The notes beneath the pieces were generated by a model. The model was not told where the DNA came from and did not search any database. It saw nothing but the letters and a program-made list of their open reading frames with translations. Below, one piece after another: positions 55,337 to 64,000 of a stretch of 64,000 nt of DNA (position 1 is the stretch's first letter; the number at the start of each line of letters is the position of its first letter). The DNA is from Xanthobacter agilis. Its GTDB lineage: Bacteria > Pseudomonadota > Alphaproteobacteria > Rhizobiales > Xanthobacteraceae. The DNA is taken from positions 62,001 through 126,000 of the forward strand of contig NZ_JABWGX010000005.1 of NCBI RefSeq assembly GCF_021730435.1, written 5' to 3'. Position numbers and translations under genes: made by a program.

Positions 55337-57556
55337 CTACCCGCGCGGCGCGCCCTCCGCGGCTCCCGTGCGCAGGGGCTTGGTGGGCGGAAGCGGGGCG
55401 CCGGGCTGGGGCAGCTTGCCGGTCGCCGGCTCCGGGGCCGCCGGTTGGCCGCGCGCGCTTTCCTGGTCTTTCATCAGCCGCTCCAGGGTGGCGAGGCGTT
55501 CCGCCGATTTGGGCGAGAGCGTCACGGGGCGCTGGGACAAGGCAAGGCCGGGCACCTCGATCGGCGCGGGCGCCTCCTCCAGCTTGGGAAGCGGGGAGGT
55601 CACGCCGGGGATCGGTTTGATCTCGATGCCCTGGTGCGCATAGGCCATCACCTTCTGCCACGTCATGGCCGGCAGCGCTCCGCCGGTCATCTTGTTCATC
55701 GATGCATAGTCGTCGTTGCCGAACCAGACGCCGGCCACATAATTGCCGGTGAAGCCCATGAACCAGGCGTCGCGATAGGCATTGGTGGTGCCGGTCTTGC
55801 CGGCGACCTTCGTGTTCACGAGCCGCGCCCTGCGTCCGGTGCCGTTCTCCACCACGTTGTTCAACATGGCGTTGATGTCGTTGAGCTGGGGCGTCGGGAT
55901 GATCTGCACCGGGGGCGGCGCGTCGCGATCGAAGCGCCACACCACGTCGCCATTGCCGATCCGCATCTCCACCACCGCGTGCGGGTAGACGCTGCGGCCG
56001 CCGTTGGCGAACACGGAATAGGCGGTGGTCATGTCGACCAGCGTCACCTCGGCGGCGCCGAGCGGCAGCGGGGCGGAGATGGGCAGAGGGGTGCGGATGC
56101 CCATCTGGTGGGCGAGATCGACAATCTTCTTGCGCCCGAACTTCTCCGCAAGCCGCACCGCCACCGTGTTCAGCGAGTGCTGGAGCGCGGTGGCGAGGGT
56201 GATGGAGCCCATGTAGGAGCGGCCGTAGTTCTGCGGGCACCAGTTGCCGAGGCAGATGGGCGCGTCCAGCACCATGGTGCTGGGCTTGAAACCGTTCATG
56301 AGCGCCACGGTGTAGACGAACGGCTTGAACGAGGAACCGGGCTGACGCAGGGCATCGGTGGCGCGGTTGAACTGGCTCTCGCCATAGTCGCGCCCGCCCA
56401 CCATGGCGCGCAGCGTGCCGTTGGGCTCCATGACGACGATGCCGCCCTGGGTGGCCTTGTAGTCCCGCCCGAACTCGCGCAGGGACTGGTCGATGGCGGC
56501 TTCCGACACCTTCTGGATGTTGGGGTCGAGCCCCGTGCGCACGACGAAGATGCGCTCCGTGACGGAGGCCGGGAGCTGATCCACCAGCTTCTTCACTTCG
56601 CCGAAGGCGTAATCGAGATAGTAGTCGGGCACCGCGTCGTCGCGCCGATCCACCGGGGTGGCGGGGTTGCGGCGGGCGCCGAACACCTGGCCCTCGGTCA
56701 TGAAGCCGGCATCCACCAGATTGTCGAGCACGGTGGAGGCGCGGGCGCGGGCGGCCGGCAGGTTCACATGGGGTGCGTATTTGGACGGCGCCTTGAACAG
56801 GCCGGCGAGCATGGCGGCCTCGGCGAGATTCACCTCGCGCACCGATTTGCCGAAATAGTAGCGGGCCGCCGCGTCCACGCCATAAGCGCCGCCGCCGAGA
56901 TAGGCGCGGTCGAGATACAGCTTCAGGATCTGGCTCTTGGTCAGGCGCGCTTCCAGCCAGATGGCCAGGAAGGCTTCCTTGATCTTGCGCTCGAGGGTGC
57001 GCTCGTTGTTCAGGAACAGGTTCTTGGCGAGCTGCTGGGACAGCGAGGAGCCGCCCTGCCGCACGCCGCCCGCGCGGGCATTGGTGACAAGGGCGCGCAG
57101 GGTGCCGGAGATATCGATGCCCCAATGCTCGTAAAAGCGCCGGTCCTCGGTGGCGAGCGTCGCCTTGATGAGATGGTCCGGGAAATCCTCCAGCGGAACG
57201 GTATCATTTTGCCGAACGCCCCGTTCGCCGATGATGTTGCCGTAGCGATCGAGGAAGGTGACGGCCAGCTCCGTGCGCTTCAGCCAGTCGTCGGAGGTCT
57301 CGTGAAAAGCGGGGATGGCGAGCGCCAGCACCGCCACCGCGCCGATGGCGCCGAGGGTGAAGGCTTCCGACACCAGCCCCACGAAAAAGCGGGGGATGCC
57401 GCCGATGTTGAAATTCTCGGTGAAGGCGGCATAGGCCGAGAACGCCCGCCGCGTGCGGCTGCCAAGGCCGAACAGCGACGAATCCAGAAACGCGTCGAAG
57501 TCCAGCAGCGCGTTGCGCAGCCGGGCCATGAGGGAAAGACGCTCGGGCTCGGACAC
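55337..57556 (-). CDS. Penicillin-binding protein 1A-type glycosyltransferase/transpeptidase
   Basis: A 739-residue bifunctional class A PBP. One membrane anchor (about 62-82) is followed by the GT51 domain (ATEDRRFYEHWGID with Glu137, GGSSLSQQLAKNLFL, KSQILKLYLDRAYLG) and the transpeptidase domain with SSFK (in RQPGSSFKPFVY), HSLN and KTGTT. The C-terminal 80 residues are Pro-rich. It polymerises and crosslinks peptidoglycan. GTG at 57556 is taken as the start; ATG at 57529 is possible. Relatives are annotated PBP1A or MrcA. Confidence 0.9.
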   Translation of the reverse strand: MSEPERLSLMARLRNALLDFDAFLDSSLFGLGSRTRRAFSAYAAFTENFNIGGIPRFFVGLVSEAFTLGAIGAVAVLALAIPAFHETSDDWLKRTELAVTFLDRYGNIIGERGVRQNDTVPLEDFPDHLIKATLATEDRRFYEHWGIDISGTLRALVTNARAGGVRQGGSSLSQQLAKNLFLNNERTLERKIKEAFLAIWLEARLTKSQILKLYLDRAYLGGGAYGVDAAARYYFGKSVREVNLAEAAMLAGLFKAPSKYAPHVNLPAARARASTVLDNLVDAGFMTEGQVFGARRNPATPVDRRDDAVPDYYLDYAFGEVKKLVDQLPASVTERIFVVRTGLDPNIQKVSEAAIDQSLREFGRDYKATQGGIVVMEPNGTLRAMVGGRDYGESQFNRATDALRQPGSSFKPFVYTVALMNGFKPSTMVLDAPICLGNWCPQNYGRSYMGSITLATALQHSLNTVAVRLAEKFGRKKIVDLAHQMGIRTPLPISAPLPLGAAEVTLVDMTTAYSVFANGGRSVYPHAVVEMRIGNGDVVWRFDRDAPPPVQIIPTPQLNDINAMLNNVVENGTGRRARLVNTKVAGKTGTTNAYRDAWFMGFTGNYVAGVWFGNDDYASMNKMTGGALPAMTWQKVMAYAHQGIEIKPIPGVTSPLPKLEEAPAPIEVPGLALSQRPVTLSPKSAERLATLERLMKDQESARGQPAAPEPATGKLPQPGAPLPPTKPLRTGAAEGAPRG

Positions 57557-57776
57557 GGATCAGGGCTCACCGGTTGGAGCGCAGGTGACGACGGCGCCGC
57601 TTGGGCGCCGCCACTCTCTGCCACGCCTTGAAGGTGGCGATTTCGCGACCGTGGCGCAATGGGCGATCCATCCGAGCCGGAGCATGGCCCGCTCCGCCCT
57701 CGCTGGCGAGGTGCGCGGTCATGTGATCCGCGTTGTCCGCCGCTGTCCCCGCAAGGGCGGGTCCGACGCTGACGGA

Positions 57777-58196
57777 TCAGGCCTTGGGCAGCTCCAGCGC
57801 GCCGTTGGGGCTCAGCTTGTCCACCAGGGCGGGCAGGAATTGGGAGAGCAGTTCCGTGAGGCGCTCGGTGGGCAGGCCGACGCCGGCGGCCATCTGGCCG
57901 ATCTGGCTTTCGCCGAGGGCGGAAATGATCTGCTCCGCGCTCACCGGGGCGTTGGGGCCGCTGGAGAGCCAGCTCGCCACCTGGTCGCCGAGCCCGGATT
58001 CCTGAAGCTGGGCCAAGAGGCCGTCGAGGCTGCCATACTCTGTCTTGGCGAGGGCGCCGTTGAGCATGCCGGGCAGCGCCTGGGCCATGGGGCCGCTCAG
58101 GGCGGAATTCAAAAGGTTGCCGAGGCCACCGGAGCCCGATGCCTGCGAGAGCATGTTGTTCAGAACACCGCCCATCATCTGATCGAACAGTCCCAT
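57777..58196 (-). CDS. YidB/DUF937 family protein
   Basis: A 139-residue protein beginning MGLFDQMMGGVLNNML and containing EQIISALGESQIGQMAAGVG, LLSQFLPALVDKLSPNG, characteristic of the YidB/DUF937 family. It has Gly/Ser-rich stretches and no signal peptide. Function is unknown; such proteins are abundant in proteobacteria. The ATG at 58196 is the family start. Confidence 0.87.
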   Translation of the reverse strand: MGLFDQMMGGVLNNMLSQASGSGGLGNLLNSALSGPMAQALPGMLNGALAKTEYGSLDGLLAQLQESGLGDQVASWLSSGPNAPVSAEQIISALGESQIGQMAAGVGLPTERLTELLSQFLPALVDKLSPNGALELPKA

Positions 58197-58398
58197 GGCT
58201 TGCTCCCTGTCACGGTTGTCGAAATGCGTGGTCGCCGCAGTGCGCCGCGTGGGCCTCTGCAACGCCCGGTATCCGTGTGACCATCTACTGGAAGATGGGC
58301 GGGAAGTCGATCACAAGTCGCGGCGCCCCTGCGGCCCCGCGCCGCTGAGGCGGGATGTGGCCTTTGCTTTCGGCCGGACTGACGTTAACGGCTATAAG

Positions 58399-59556
58399 AT
58401 GATGTCTGCGCCCCTGTTTGCCCTGTTCGCGCTCATGACCGCCGTGGCCGCCCTGGCGGTGCTGTGGCCGTTGAGCCGCTCCCGCGTCCTGAAGGGCGAG
58501 CGGGAGGCGGACCTTGCCGTTTATCGGGACCAACTCGCCGAAATCGACCGCGACCGCGACGGCGGGCGCTTGCCGCCCGAGCAGGCGGAGGCCGCGCGTA
58601 CCGAAGTGGCGCGGCGGATGCTCGCCGCCGATGCCGCCCGCGTCGCCGATGCCGGCTCCAAAAAAGGCGGGGACAGCCGCCGCCGTGCCGCGGCGGTGAT
58701 GGCGCTTGTGATCGTGCCGCTGTTCGGGGCGGGCCTTTATCTCTATCTCGGCACGCCGGATCTGCCGGGCGCGCCCCTGGCCGAACGCCTGGCGGCGCCC
58801 GCGGACCGTGGCGATGTGGCCATCCTGGTGCGCAAGGTGGAGGACCATCTGGCCCAGAACCCCAATGACGGGGCGGGCTTCGAGGTGTTGGCGCCGATCT
58901 ATCTGCGGCTCGGCCGGTTTGATGACGCCGCCCGCGCCTATGCCCAGGCCATCCGCCTTCAAGGCCCCACGGCGCTGCGCTACTCGGCCCTCGGCGAGGT
59001 GCTGGTGATGGCGGCCAACGGCATCGTCACCGCCGATGCGCTCAAGGCGTTCCAGGATGCCGCGAAGCTGGACCCGACCGAGCCGCGGGCCAGCTATTTC
59101 CTGGGTCTGGCCGCCGAGCAGGACGGTCGCGACGCCGATGCCGCGGCCATCTGGAGTGCCATGGTGGCGGGCGCCCCGGCGGATGCGCCCTACCTGCCGC
59201 TGTTGAAGGTGGCGCTTGCCCGCGTCGAGGGGAAAGACAAGTCGGGCGCCGCCGCCCAGGCCGGAGCGGGGCCGGCACCGGGTCCCAGCGCCGCCGACGT
59301 GGCCAATGCCGCCAACATGTCGACCGGTGACAGAAACGTCATGATTCGCGGTATGGTGCAGAAGCTGCAGGATCGGCTCACGGCGGAGCCCGGCGATCTC
59401 GATGGCTGGCTGCGGCTGGCGCGGGCCTACAAGGTGCTCGGCGACACCGACAAGGCAAAGGGCGCGCTGGCCTCGGCGCGCACCGCCTTCGCCGGAAAGA
59501 CCGACGCGCTGGCGCGTATCGACGCCGCCGCGAAGGACCTGGGGCTGGGAGGCTGA
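58399..59556 (+). CDS. ccmI: Cytochrome c maturation protein CcmI (CycH)
   Basis: A 385-residue protein with two N-terminal membrane helices (about 5-22 and 100-118) linked by the conserved EADLAVYRDQLAEIDRDRD, then TPR repeats in the periplasm (residues 150-380). CcmI binds the C-termini of apocytochromes c and hands them to CcmFH. First gene of ccmIEFH. The start is the ATG pair at 58399/58402. Confidence 0.92.
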   Translation: MMSAPLFALFALMTAVAALAVLWPLSRSRVLKGEREADLAVYRDQLAEIDRDRDGGRLPPEQAEAARTEVARRMLAADAARVADAGSKKGGDSRRRAAAVMALVIVPLFGAGLYLYLGTPDLPGAPLAERLAAPADRGDVAILVRKVEDHLAQNPNDGAGFEVLAPIYLRLGRFDDAARAYAQAIRLQGPTALRYSALGEVLVMAANGIVTADALKAFQDAAKLDPTEPRASYFLGLAAEQDGRDADAAAIWSAMVAGAPADAPYLPLLKVALARVEGKDKSGAAAQAGAGPAPGPSAADVANAANMSTGDRNVMIRGMVQKLQDRLTAEPGDLDGWLRLARAYKVLGDTDKAKGALASARTAFAGKTDALARIDAAAKDLGLGG

Positions 59557-59596
59557 CCATGGGGCCGGGACACAAGAATAACCGGGAGGACAGACA

Positions 59597-60082
59597 ATGA
59601 CGCGCAAGGGCCGTCGCCTCGTGCTCATCGCCGCCGGATTGGGCGTGCTGGCGCTTGCCGCCGGACTGATCCTGTCGGCGCTCAACGACACCATCGTGTT
59701 CTTCCGCACCCCCACCGAGGTGGCGCAGCAGCAGGTGGCGCCGGGCAGCCGGCTGCGGCTCGGCGGGCTCGTGGAAACCGGCTCCGTCACCAAGGCGGGA
59801 ACCGTCACCACTTTCACCGTCACCGACGGCAACGGGACCGTGAAGGTGGCCTATTCGGGCATCCTGCCGGACCTGTTCCGCGAGGGGCAGGGCGTGGTGG
59901 CCGAGGGCGTGCTTGAGGCCGACGGCAGCTTCCGCGCCGACAGCGTGCTCGCCAAGCACGACGAGAAATACATGCCGCGCGAAGTGGCGGACGCCCTGAA
60001 AAAGCAGGGGGTGTGGAAAGAGGGGGAGAATGGCGCCCCGGCGCCCGCTCGCCCCGCTGCCGCCGCGAACACCGGGAGCTGA
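59597..60082 (+). CDS. ccmE: Haem chaperone CcmE (CycJ)
   Basis: A 161-residue haem chaperone with one N-terminal membrane anchor and an OB-fold domain. The covalent haem-binding His121 and the nearby Tyr125 sit in [13 protein letters not shown], as in all CcmE. It carries haem from CcmC to the CcmF/H ligase. Follows ccmI by 40 bp with a GGGAGGACAGAC site. Confidence 0.95.
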   Translation: MTRKGRRLVLIAAGLGVLALAAGLILSALNDTIVFFRTPTEVAQQQVAPGSRLRLGGLVETGSVTKAGTVTTFTVTDGNGTVKVAYSGILPDLFREGQGVVAEGVLEADGSFRADSVLAKHDEKYMPREVADALKKQGVWKEGENGAPAPARPAAAANTGS

Positions 60083-60088
60083 GCCGCC

Positions 60089-62071
60089 GTGATCGCTGAA
60101 CTCGGACAATACGCCCTCGCCCTCGCGCTCGCGCTGTCGATCCTCCAGGTGCTGCTGCCCGCATGGGGCGCGGCCAAGGGCGATGCGGTGCTGATGGGCA
60201 CCGCCGCGCCCCTCGCCTTCGCCCTCATGGGCTTCGTGACATTCGCCTTCGCCGCGCTGATCCAGCTTTACGTCACCTCCGACTTCACGGTGGTGAACGT
60301 GGTGGAGAACTCCCACTCCCAGATGCCGCTGATCTACAGGATCACCTCCACCTGGGGGAACCACGAGGGCTCCATGCTCCTGTGGGTGTTCGTGCTCGCC
60401 TTGTTCGGCGCTTTGGTGGCGGCCTTCGGCGGCAATCTGCCGGACCGGCTGAAGGCCCATGTGCTGGCGGTGCAGGGGCTGATCGCGCTCGCCTTCCTCT
60501 CGTTCATCCTGCTCACGTCCAATCCGTTCCTGCGGCTTGCCCCGCCGCCGGCGGAAGGGCGCGACCTCAATCCCATCCTCCAGGATCCCGGCCTCGCCAT
60601 TCATCCGCCGCTGCTCTACCTCGGCTATGTGGGGCTTTCGGTGTCGTTCGCCTTCGCGGTGGCGGCCCTGATCGAAGGGCGCATCGACGCCGCCTGGGCC
60701 CGCTGGGTGCGGCCCTGGACCCTGGCGGCCTGGGTGTTCCTGACGCTCGGCATCGCCATGGGCTCCTATTGGGCTTATTATGAACTCGGCTGGGGCGGCT
60801 GGTGGTTCTGGGATCCGGTGGAAAACGCCTCCCTCATGCCGTGGCTCGCGGCCACCGCGCTGCTGCATTCGGCGGTGGTGATGGAGAAGCGGGACGCCCT
60901 GAAGGTGTGGACCATCCTTCTGGCGATCCTGGCCTTTTCCCTGTCCCTGGTCGGCACCTTCCTGGTGCGCTCGGGTGTGCTCACCTCGGTGCACGCCTTC
61001 GCCACCGATCCGGCGCGGGGCGTGTTCATTCTGGGCATCCTCACCTTCTTCATCGCCGGCGGGCTGGCGCTGTTCGCGTTCCGCGCCTCGGAGCTGAAAC
61101 AGGGCGGGCTGTTCGCCCCGGTGTCGCGGGAAGGGGCGCTGGTGTTCAACAACCTGTTCCTCACCGCCGCCACGGCGGCGGTTCTGGTGGGCACGCTCTA
61201 TCCGCTGGCGCTCGAGGCCTTCACCGGCGCCAAGATCACGGTGGGGCCGCCTTATTTCAATCTGGCTTTCGGCGGCCTGATGCTGCCGCTGGTGTGCGCC
61301 ATGCCGTTCGGGCCTTTGCTGGCCTGGAAGCGGGGCGATCTGCTGGGCGTCGCCCAGCGGCTGATGCTGGCGGCGGGCCTTGCCGTGGTGGCGGCGGTGG
61401 TGACGGCGGCGGCGGTCACTGGCGGGCCGGTGCTGGCGCCGCTCGCCGTGGGGCTCGCCGTGTTCATCATGCTCGGCGCGCTGACCGATCTTGCCGAGCG
61501 CGCGGGCCTTGGCCGGGTGCGCGCGAAAGTGGCGCTCGCCCGCCTCGCCGGGGTGCCGCGCTCGGCCTATGGGACCGCCATCGCCCATTTCGGCGTCGGC
61601 GTGTGCCTCCTGGGCATCGCCTGCGAAGCCTCCTGGAGCCAGGAAAAGATCGCCGCCATGACGGTGGGCGACCAATTGGTCATCGGCAGCCGCGACCTCA
61701 CCCTGGAGCGGATGGAAAACCGCACCGGGCCGAACTATCGCGCCCGCAGCGCGGTGTTCTCCATTCGCCACCAGGGCGAGCCGGAAGGGCGCATCGACGC
61801 TTCGCGGCGCATCTTCGCCTCACGCCAGATGGCCACCACCGAGGCCGGCATCCGCACTTTCGGCTTCAGCCAGCTCTATGTGAGCATGGGCGAGGAGACG
61901 CAGGACGGCCATGTTTCCGTGCGGGCCACCTTCAAGCCGAACGTGACGCTGATCTGGCTCGGCGCGGTGGTGATGGCGTTCGGCGGGATGCTGTCCCTGC
62001 TCGATCGGCGCCTGCGCATCGGCGTGCCGAAGCCGGCGCGCAGCCGCGTGGCCGCGGTGCCGGCGGAGTGA
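60089..62071 (+). CDS. ccmF: Haem lyase subunit CcmF (CycK)
   Basis: A 660-residue multi-pass protein (about 15 helices) with the WWD haem-handling motif GGWWFWDPVENAS and WGNHEGSMLLW near the N-terminus. CcmF holds haem b and works with CcmH/I to attach haem to CxxCH in cytochromes c. It begins with GTG 6 bp after ccmE. Needed by the di-haem DUF1111 protein in this window, among others. Confidence 0.95.
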   Translation: MIAELGQYALALALALSILQVLLPAWGAAKGDAVLMGTAAPLAFALMGFVTFAFAALIQLYVTSDFTVVNVVENSHSQMPLIYRITSTWGNHEGSMLLWVFVLALFGALVAAFGGNLPDRLKAHVLAVQGLIALAFLSFILLTSNPFLRLAPPPAEGRDLNPILQDPGLAIHPPLLYLGYVGLSVSFAFAVAALIEGRIDAAWARWVRPWTLAAWVFLTLGIAMGSYWAYYELGWGGWWFWDPVENASLMPWLAATALLHSAVVMEKRDALKVWTILLAILAFSLSLVGTFLVRSGVLTSVHAFATDPARGVFILGILTFFIAGGLALFAFRASELKQGGLFAPVSREGALVFNNLFLTAATAAVLVGTLYPLALEAFTGAKITVGPPYFNLAFGGLMLPLVCAMPFGPLLAWKRGDLLGVAQRLMLAAGLAVVAAVVTAAAVTGGPVLAPLAVGLAVFIMLGALTDLAERAGLGRVRAKVALARLAGVPRSAYGTAIAHFGVGVCLLGIACEASWSQEKIAAMTVGDQLVIGSRDLTLERMENRTGPNYRARSAVFSIRHQGEPEGRIDASRRIFASRQMATTEAGIRTFGFSQLYVSMGEETQDGHVSVRATFKPNVTLIWLGAVVMAFGGMLSLLDRRLRIGVPKPARSRVAAVPAE

Positions 62072-62076
62072 CGACG

Positions 62077-62571
62077 ATGGCCCCTTTCCTGCACCGCCTT
62101 GCCCTCGCCCTCCTCGCCGCCCTGTTGCTGGTGGCGCCGGCCGGGGCCGTTCAGCCCGACGAGGTGCTGGGCGATCCCAACCTGGAGAGCCGCGCCCGCG
62201 CGCTCTCCGCCGAATTGCGGTGCATGGTCTGCCAGAACCAATCCATCGACGATTCCGACGCCCCCCTCGCCAAGGACCTGCGCCTGATCGTGCGCGAGCG
62301 CCTGAAGGCGGGGGACAGCGACGCCCAGGTGCTCGACTTCATGGTGGCGCGCTATGGTGAGTTCGTGCTGCTGCGCCCGCGCTTCTCCTGGCGCAATGCG
62401 CTTTTGTGGGCGACGCCGGTGGTGGTGCTCGGCCTCGGGGCCCTGGCCTCGATCCTCGCCCTGCGCCGCCGCCGCGCCGGCGCCAGTCCCCGGGACGCGC
62501 ACCTCACCCCCGAGGAAGAAGCCAAGCTCCAGCGCCTGCTCTCGGACCGGACCCCGCCCGCCGCCGGCTGA
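62077..62571 (+). CDS. ccmH: Cytochrome c maturation protein CcmH (CycL)
   Basis: A 164-residue protein with a signal peptide, the redox motif LRCMVCQNQSI (Cys49 and Cys52), and one C-terminal membrane helix (about 109-127). It reduces or relays the apocytochrome thiols for haem attachment. The ATG at 62077 has GGAG eight bases upstream; a GTG at 62068 overlapping the ccmF stop is an alternative. The operon ends here without the ccmG-like genes. Confidence 0.95.
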   Translation: MAPFLHRLALALLAALLLVAPAGAVQPDEVLGDPNLESRARALSAELRCMVCQNQSIDDSDAPLAKDLRLIVRERLKAGDSDAQVLDFMVARYGEFVLLRPRFSWRNALLWATPVVVLGLGALASILALRRRRAGASPRDAHLTPEEEAKLQRLLSDRTPPAAG

Positions 62572-62953
62572 GGCCACGGCCGGGGACCTCGCCGAAGGGC
62601 GCACCGCGTGGTGGAGGGGGCAGGGGTCTGCGACCTTGGGCGCGGCGCATTCGGGAGAGGGATGCGCCGGGCGCAATGTCTCGCGGAAGGCTCCAGACCC
62701 AGGGCCTGTGCACACCGCTGGGGGCATTGGTCAAGTGTCCCTCGGGCAGGCAGGAATCCGGCGGGTTTCGCTCGCCAAGCGGAACCCTCACCCCGGCGGC
62801 CATCCGCATTCTGCGCTCAGTAGGGGCGCAATGTTCCGTTCGCTTTGCGCGTTCCGGGGGAGGGCTTTTTCGTTCGCGCTTTGCGCTCAGTGGGGGCGCC
62901 TCAGCATCCCCGCCGCTCTCACAAACTCGCGCCTCTCCGCTCGCGCTCCGCGC
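62572..62953. other. Intergenic region with short direct repeats
   Basis: A 382-bp gap between ccmH and the convergent carboxypeptidase. No gene is convincing. Near-identical direct repeats TGCGCTCAGTAGGGGCGC (62812-62829) and TGCGCTCAGTGGGGGCGC (62882-62899) differ by one base; variants CGTTCGCTTTGCGC and CGTTCGCGCTTTGCGC lie between them (62839-62884). Confidence 0.5.
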
Positions 62954-64000
62954 TCACTCTTGGTCGCCGCCGTAGCGCCGCTCCAGGTGGGCCTTGAACA
63001 CGCCGGCATCAAGCGGGCGGCCGGTGGCCTGGGTGAGCAGCGCGTCTGTTTCCAGCCGCGAGCCGTGGGCATGCACATGGGTCCTGAGCCAGCCGAGCAG
63101 CGGGCCAAAATCGCCGCGTGCGATGCCGGGCAGAATGTCCGTGTCGGCGGTGCAGGCGGCGTCGAACAATTGGGCCGCTGTCATGGCGCCGAGGGTATAA
63201 GTGGGGAAATAGCCCCACCCGCCGCTCGGCCAATGGATGTCCTGGAGGCAGCCGAGGCGGTCGTCGGGCGGGACCACGCCGAGCAGGCTCTTCATGCCTT
63301 CGGCCCAGGCGCCGGGCAGGTCCGCCAGGGCCATGTCGCCGGCAATTAGCGCCTTTTCCAGGCGATAGCGCAGGATGACGTGGGCCGGGTAGGTGACTTC
63401 GTCCGCATCCACGCGGATGAAGCCGCGCTTGACGGTGGTGTAGTGGCGCCACACGGCATCCGTTTCCCACGCCGGCCCCGCTCCGCCGAAGGCGGTCCGC
63501 ATCCGGGGCGCCGCGAAGGCGATGAACTCGCGGCTGCGGCAGGCCTGCATTTCCATCAGCAGGGACTGGCTCTCGTGCACGCTCATGGAGCGGGCCTGGC
63601 CCACCGGCTGGCTCAGATACGCCGCCGGGCGGCCCTGCTCATAGAGCGCGTGCCCGGTCTCGTGCAGCACGCCCATGAGAGCGCTGGAAAAATCGCTTTC
63701 GTTGTAGCGGGTGGTGATGCGCACATCGTCGTCGGCGCCGCCGCAGAAGGGATGGGTGGAGACATCGAGCCGCCCCCGCTCGAAATCGAAGCCCACCACC
63801 TTCATCATCTCCAGCCCCAAGGCCCGCTGCGCCTCCACCGGGAAGGGGCCTTCGGGCGGGGCGGTCTTCGGCCGGCGGGCCTGGATGTCCAACACTTTGT
63901 CGGTGAACGCCGGCAGGAAGGCGGCGAGGTCGTCGAACAGCGCGTCGATGCGCGCGGAGCGGCCGCCGGGCTCGTAATCGTTGAGCAGCGCGTCATAGGG
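62954..64000 (-). CDS. Carboxypeptidase M32 (Taq-type), N-terminus outside window
   Basis: The 3' 349 codons of an M32 metallocarboxypeptidase. The zinc-binding HETGH (in GVLHETGHALYEQG) and the downstream HESQS segment with the third ligand Glu are present, as are DSTHP-like RLDVSTHPFCGG and YFPTYTLGAMTAAQLF near the C-terminus. The frame runs off the right edge of the window (family length about 500). It removes C-terminal residues from peptides in the cytoplasm. Convergent with the ccm operon. Confidence 0.92.
   Translation of the reverse strand, partial: PYDALLNDYEPGGRSARIDALFDDLAAFLPAFTDKVLDIQARRPKTAPPEGPFPVEAQRALGLEMMKVVGFDFERGRLDVSTHPFCGGADDDVRITTRYNESDFSSALMGVLHETGHALYEQGRPAAYLSQPVGQARSMSVHESQSLLMEMQACRSREFIAFAAPRMRTAFGGAGPAWETDAVWRHYTTVKRGFIRVDADEVTYPAHVILRYRLEKALIAGDMALADLPGAWAEGMKSLLGVVPPDDRLGCLQDIHWPSGGWGYFPTYTLGAMTAAQLFDAACTADTDILPGIARGDFGPLLGWLRTHVHAHGSRLETDALLTQATGRPLDAGVFKAHLERRYGGDQE

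Noticed and set aside
62812-62899. Possible CRISPR-like repeats
   Set aside because: Only two 18-bp copies with one mismatch, no regular spacing and no cas genes; treated as minor intergenic repeats.

Overview
The window is 64 kb of GC-rich DNA carrying densely packed, ordinary bacterial genes. The gene content (ccmI-ccmE-ccmF-ccmH order, an IF-1 next to a DEAD-box helicase, DUF1513/DUF1111/imelysin iron genes, a pim-type beta-oxidation operon and an Irr-box-like site) points to an alphaproteobacterium of the Hyphomicrobiales. A Xanthobacteraceae-like or Rhodopseudomonas-like metabolism fits best, but I judge this from family knowledge, not from a search. I saw no rRNA, tRNA, CRISPR array, insertion sequence or prophage. 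The window reads as chromosomal core/metabolic DNA.

Layout. (1) 1-4.7 kb: a four-gene operon of an APC permease followed by three genes matching the small, reductase and haem (DUF3445) subunits of secondary-amine (dimethylamine) monooxygenase. (2) 4.7-15 kb: single metabolic and regulatory genes: aldehyde dehydrogenase, AcuI-like reductase, GntR regulator, DoxX, a LigB-type dioxygenase divergent from a LysR regulator, a Na+/H+ antiporter and a hexapeptide acyltransferase. (3) 13.6-30 kb: a large divergent locus. Leftward run a Liv-type ABC importer (livKHMGF), a nitronate monooxygenase-like protein, an enoyl-CoA hydratase, an IclR regulator and a CaiB CoA-transferase. Rightward run five genes in the order pimF-A-B-C-D (hydratase/dehydrogenase, ligase, thiolase, two acyl-CoA dehydrogenases), together a beta-oxidation pathway expected to act on dicarboxylic or related acyl-CoAs. 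The 470-bp divergent promoter region carries several palindromes. (4) 30-34.8 kb: acyl-CoA ligase, thiolase and a fused TRAP transporter with no binding protein. (5) 35-43.5 kb: an iron-acquisition locus with an FTR1 permease divergent from two imelysins, a multicopper oxidase (frameshifted), a di-haem DUF1111 protein and DUF1513. (6) 43.8-47 kb: modABC plus a short ModE. (7) 47-54 kb: DedA, DEAD-box helicase with IF-1, DUF2165, L,D-transpeptidase, hydrolase and an exported unknown. (8) 54.5-55.3 kb: a decayed efflux locus (marR broken by a 19-bp tandem duplication, plus a 76-residue remnant of an AaeA-like adaptor). (9) 55-64 kb: PBP1A, YidB, the ccmIEFH cytochrome c maturation operon and a partial M32 carboxypeptidase.

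How the genes fit together. The liv/pim locus looks self-contained: import, CoA activation, two dehydrogenase subunits, hydration/oxidation and thiolysis, with its own IclR regulator. The iron locus combines a periplasmic oxidase (MCO), iron-binding imelysins and an FTR1 permease, resembling the fungal Fet3/Ftr1 logic. Its di-haem protein would depend on the ccm genes encoded further along. The main sequence anomalies are two broken genes (MCO and marR) and several strong inverted repeats in promoter or inter-cistronic positions.
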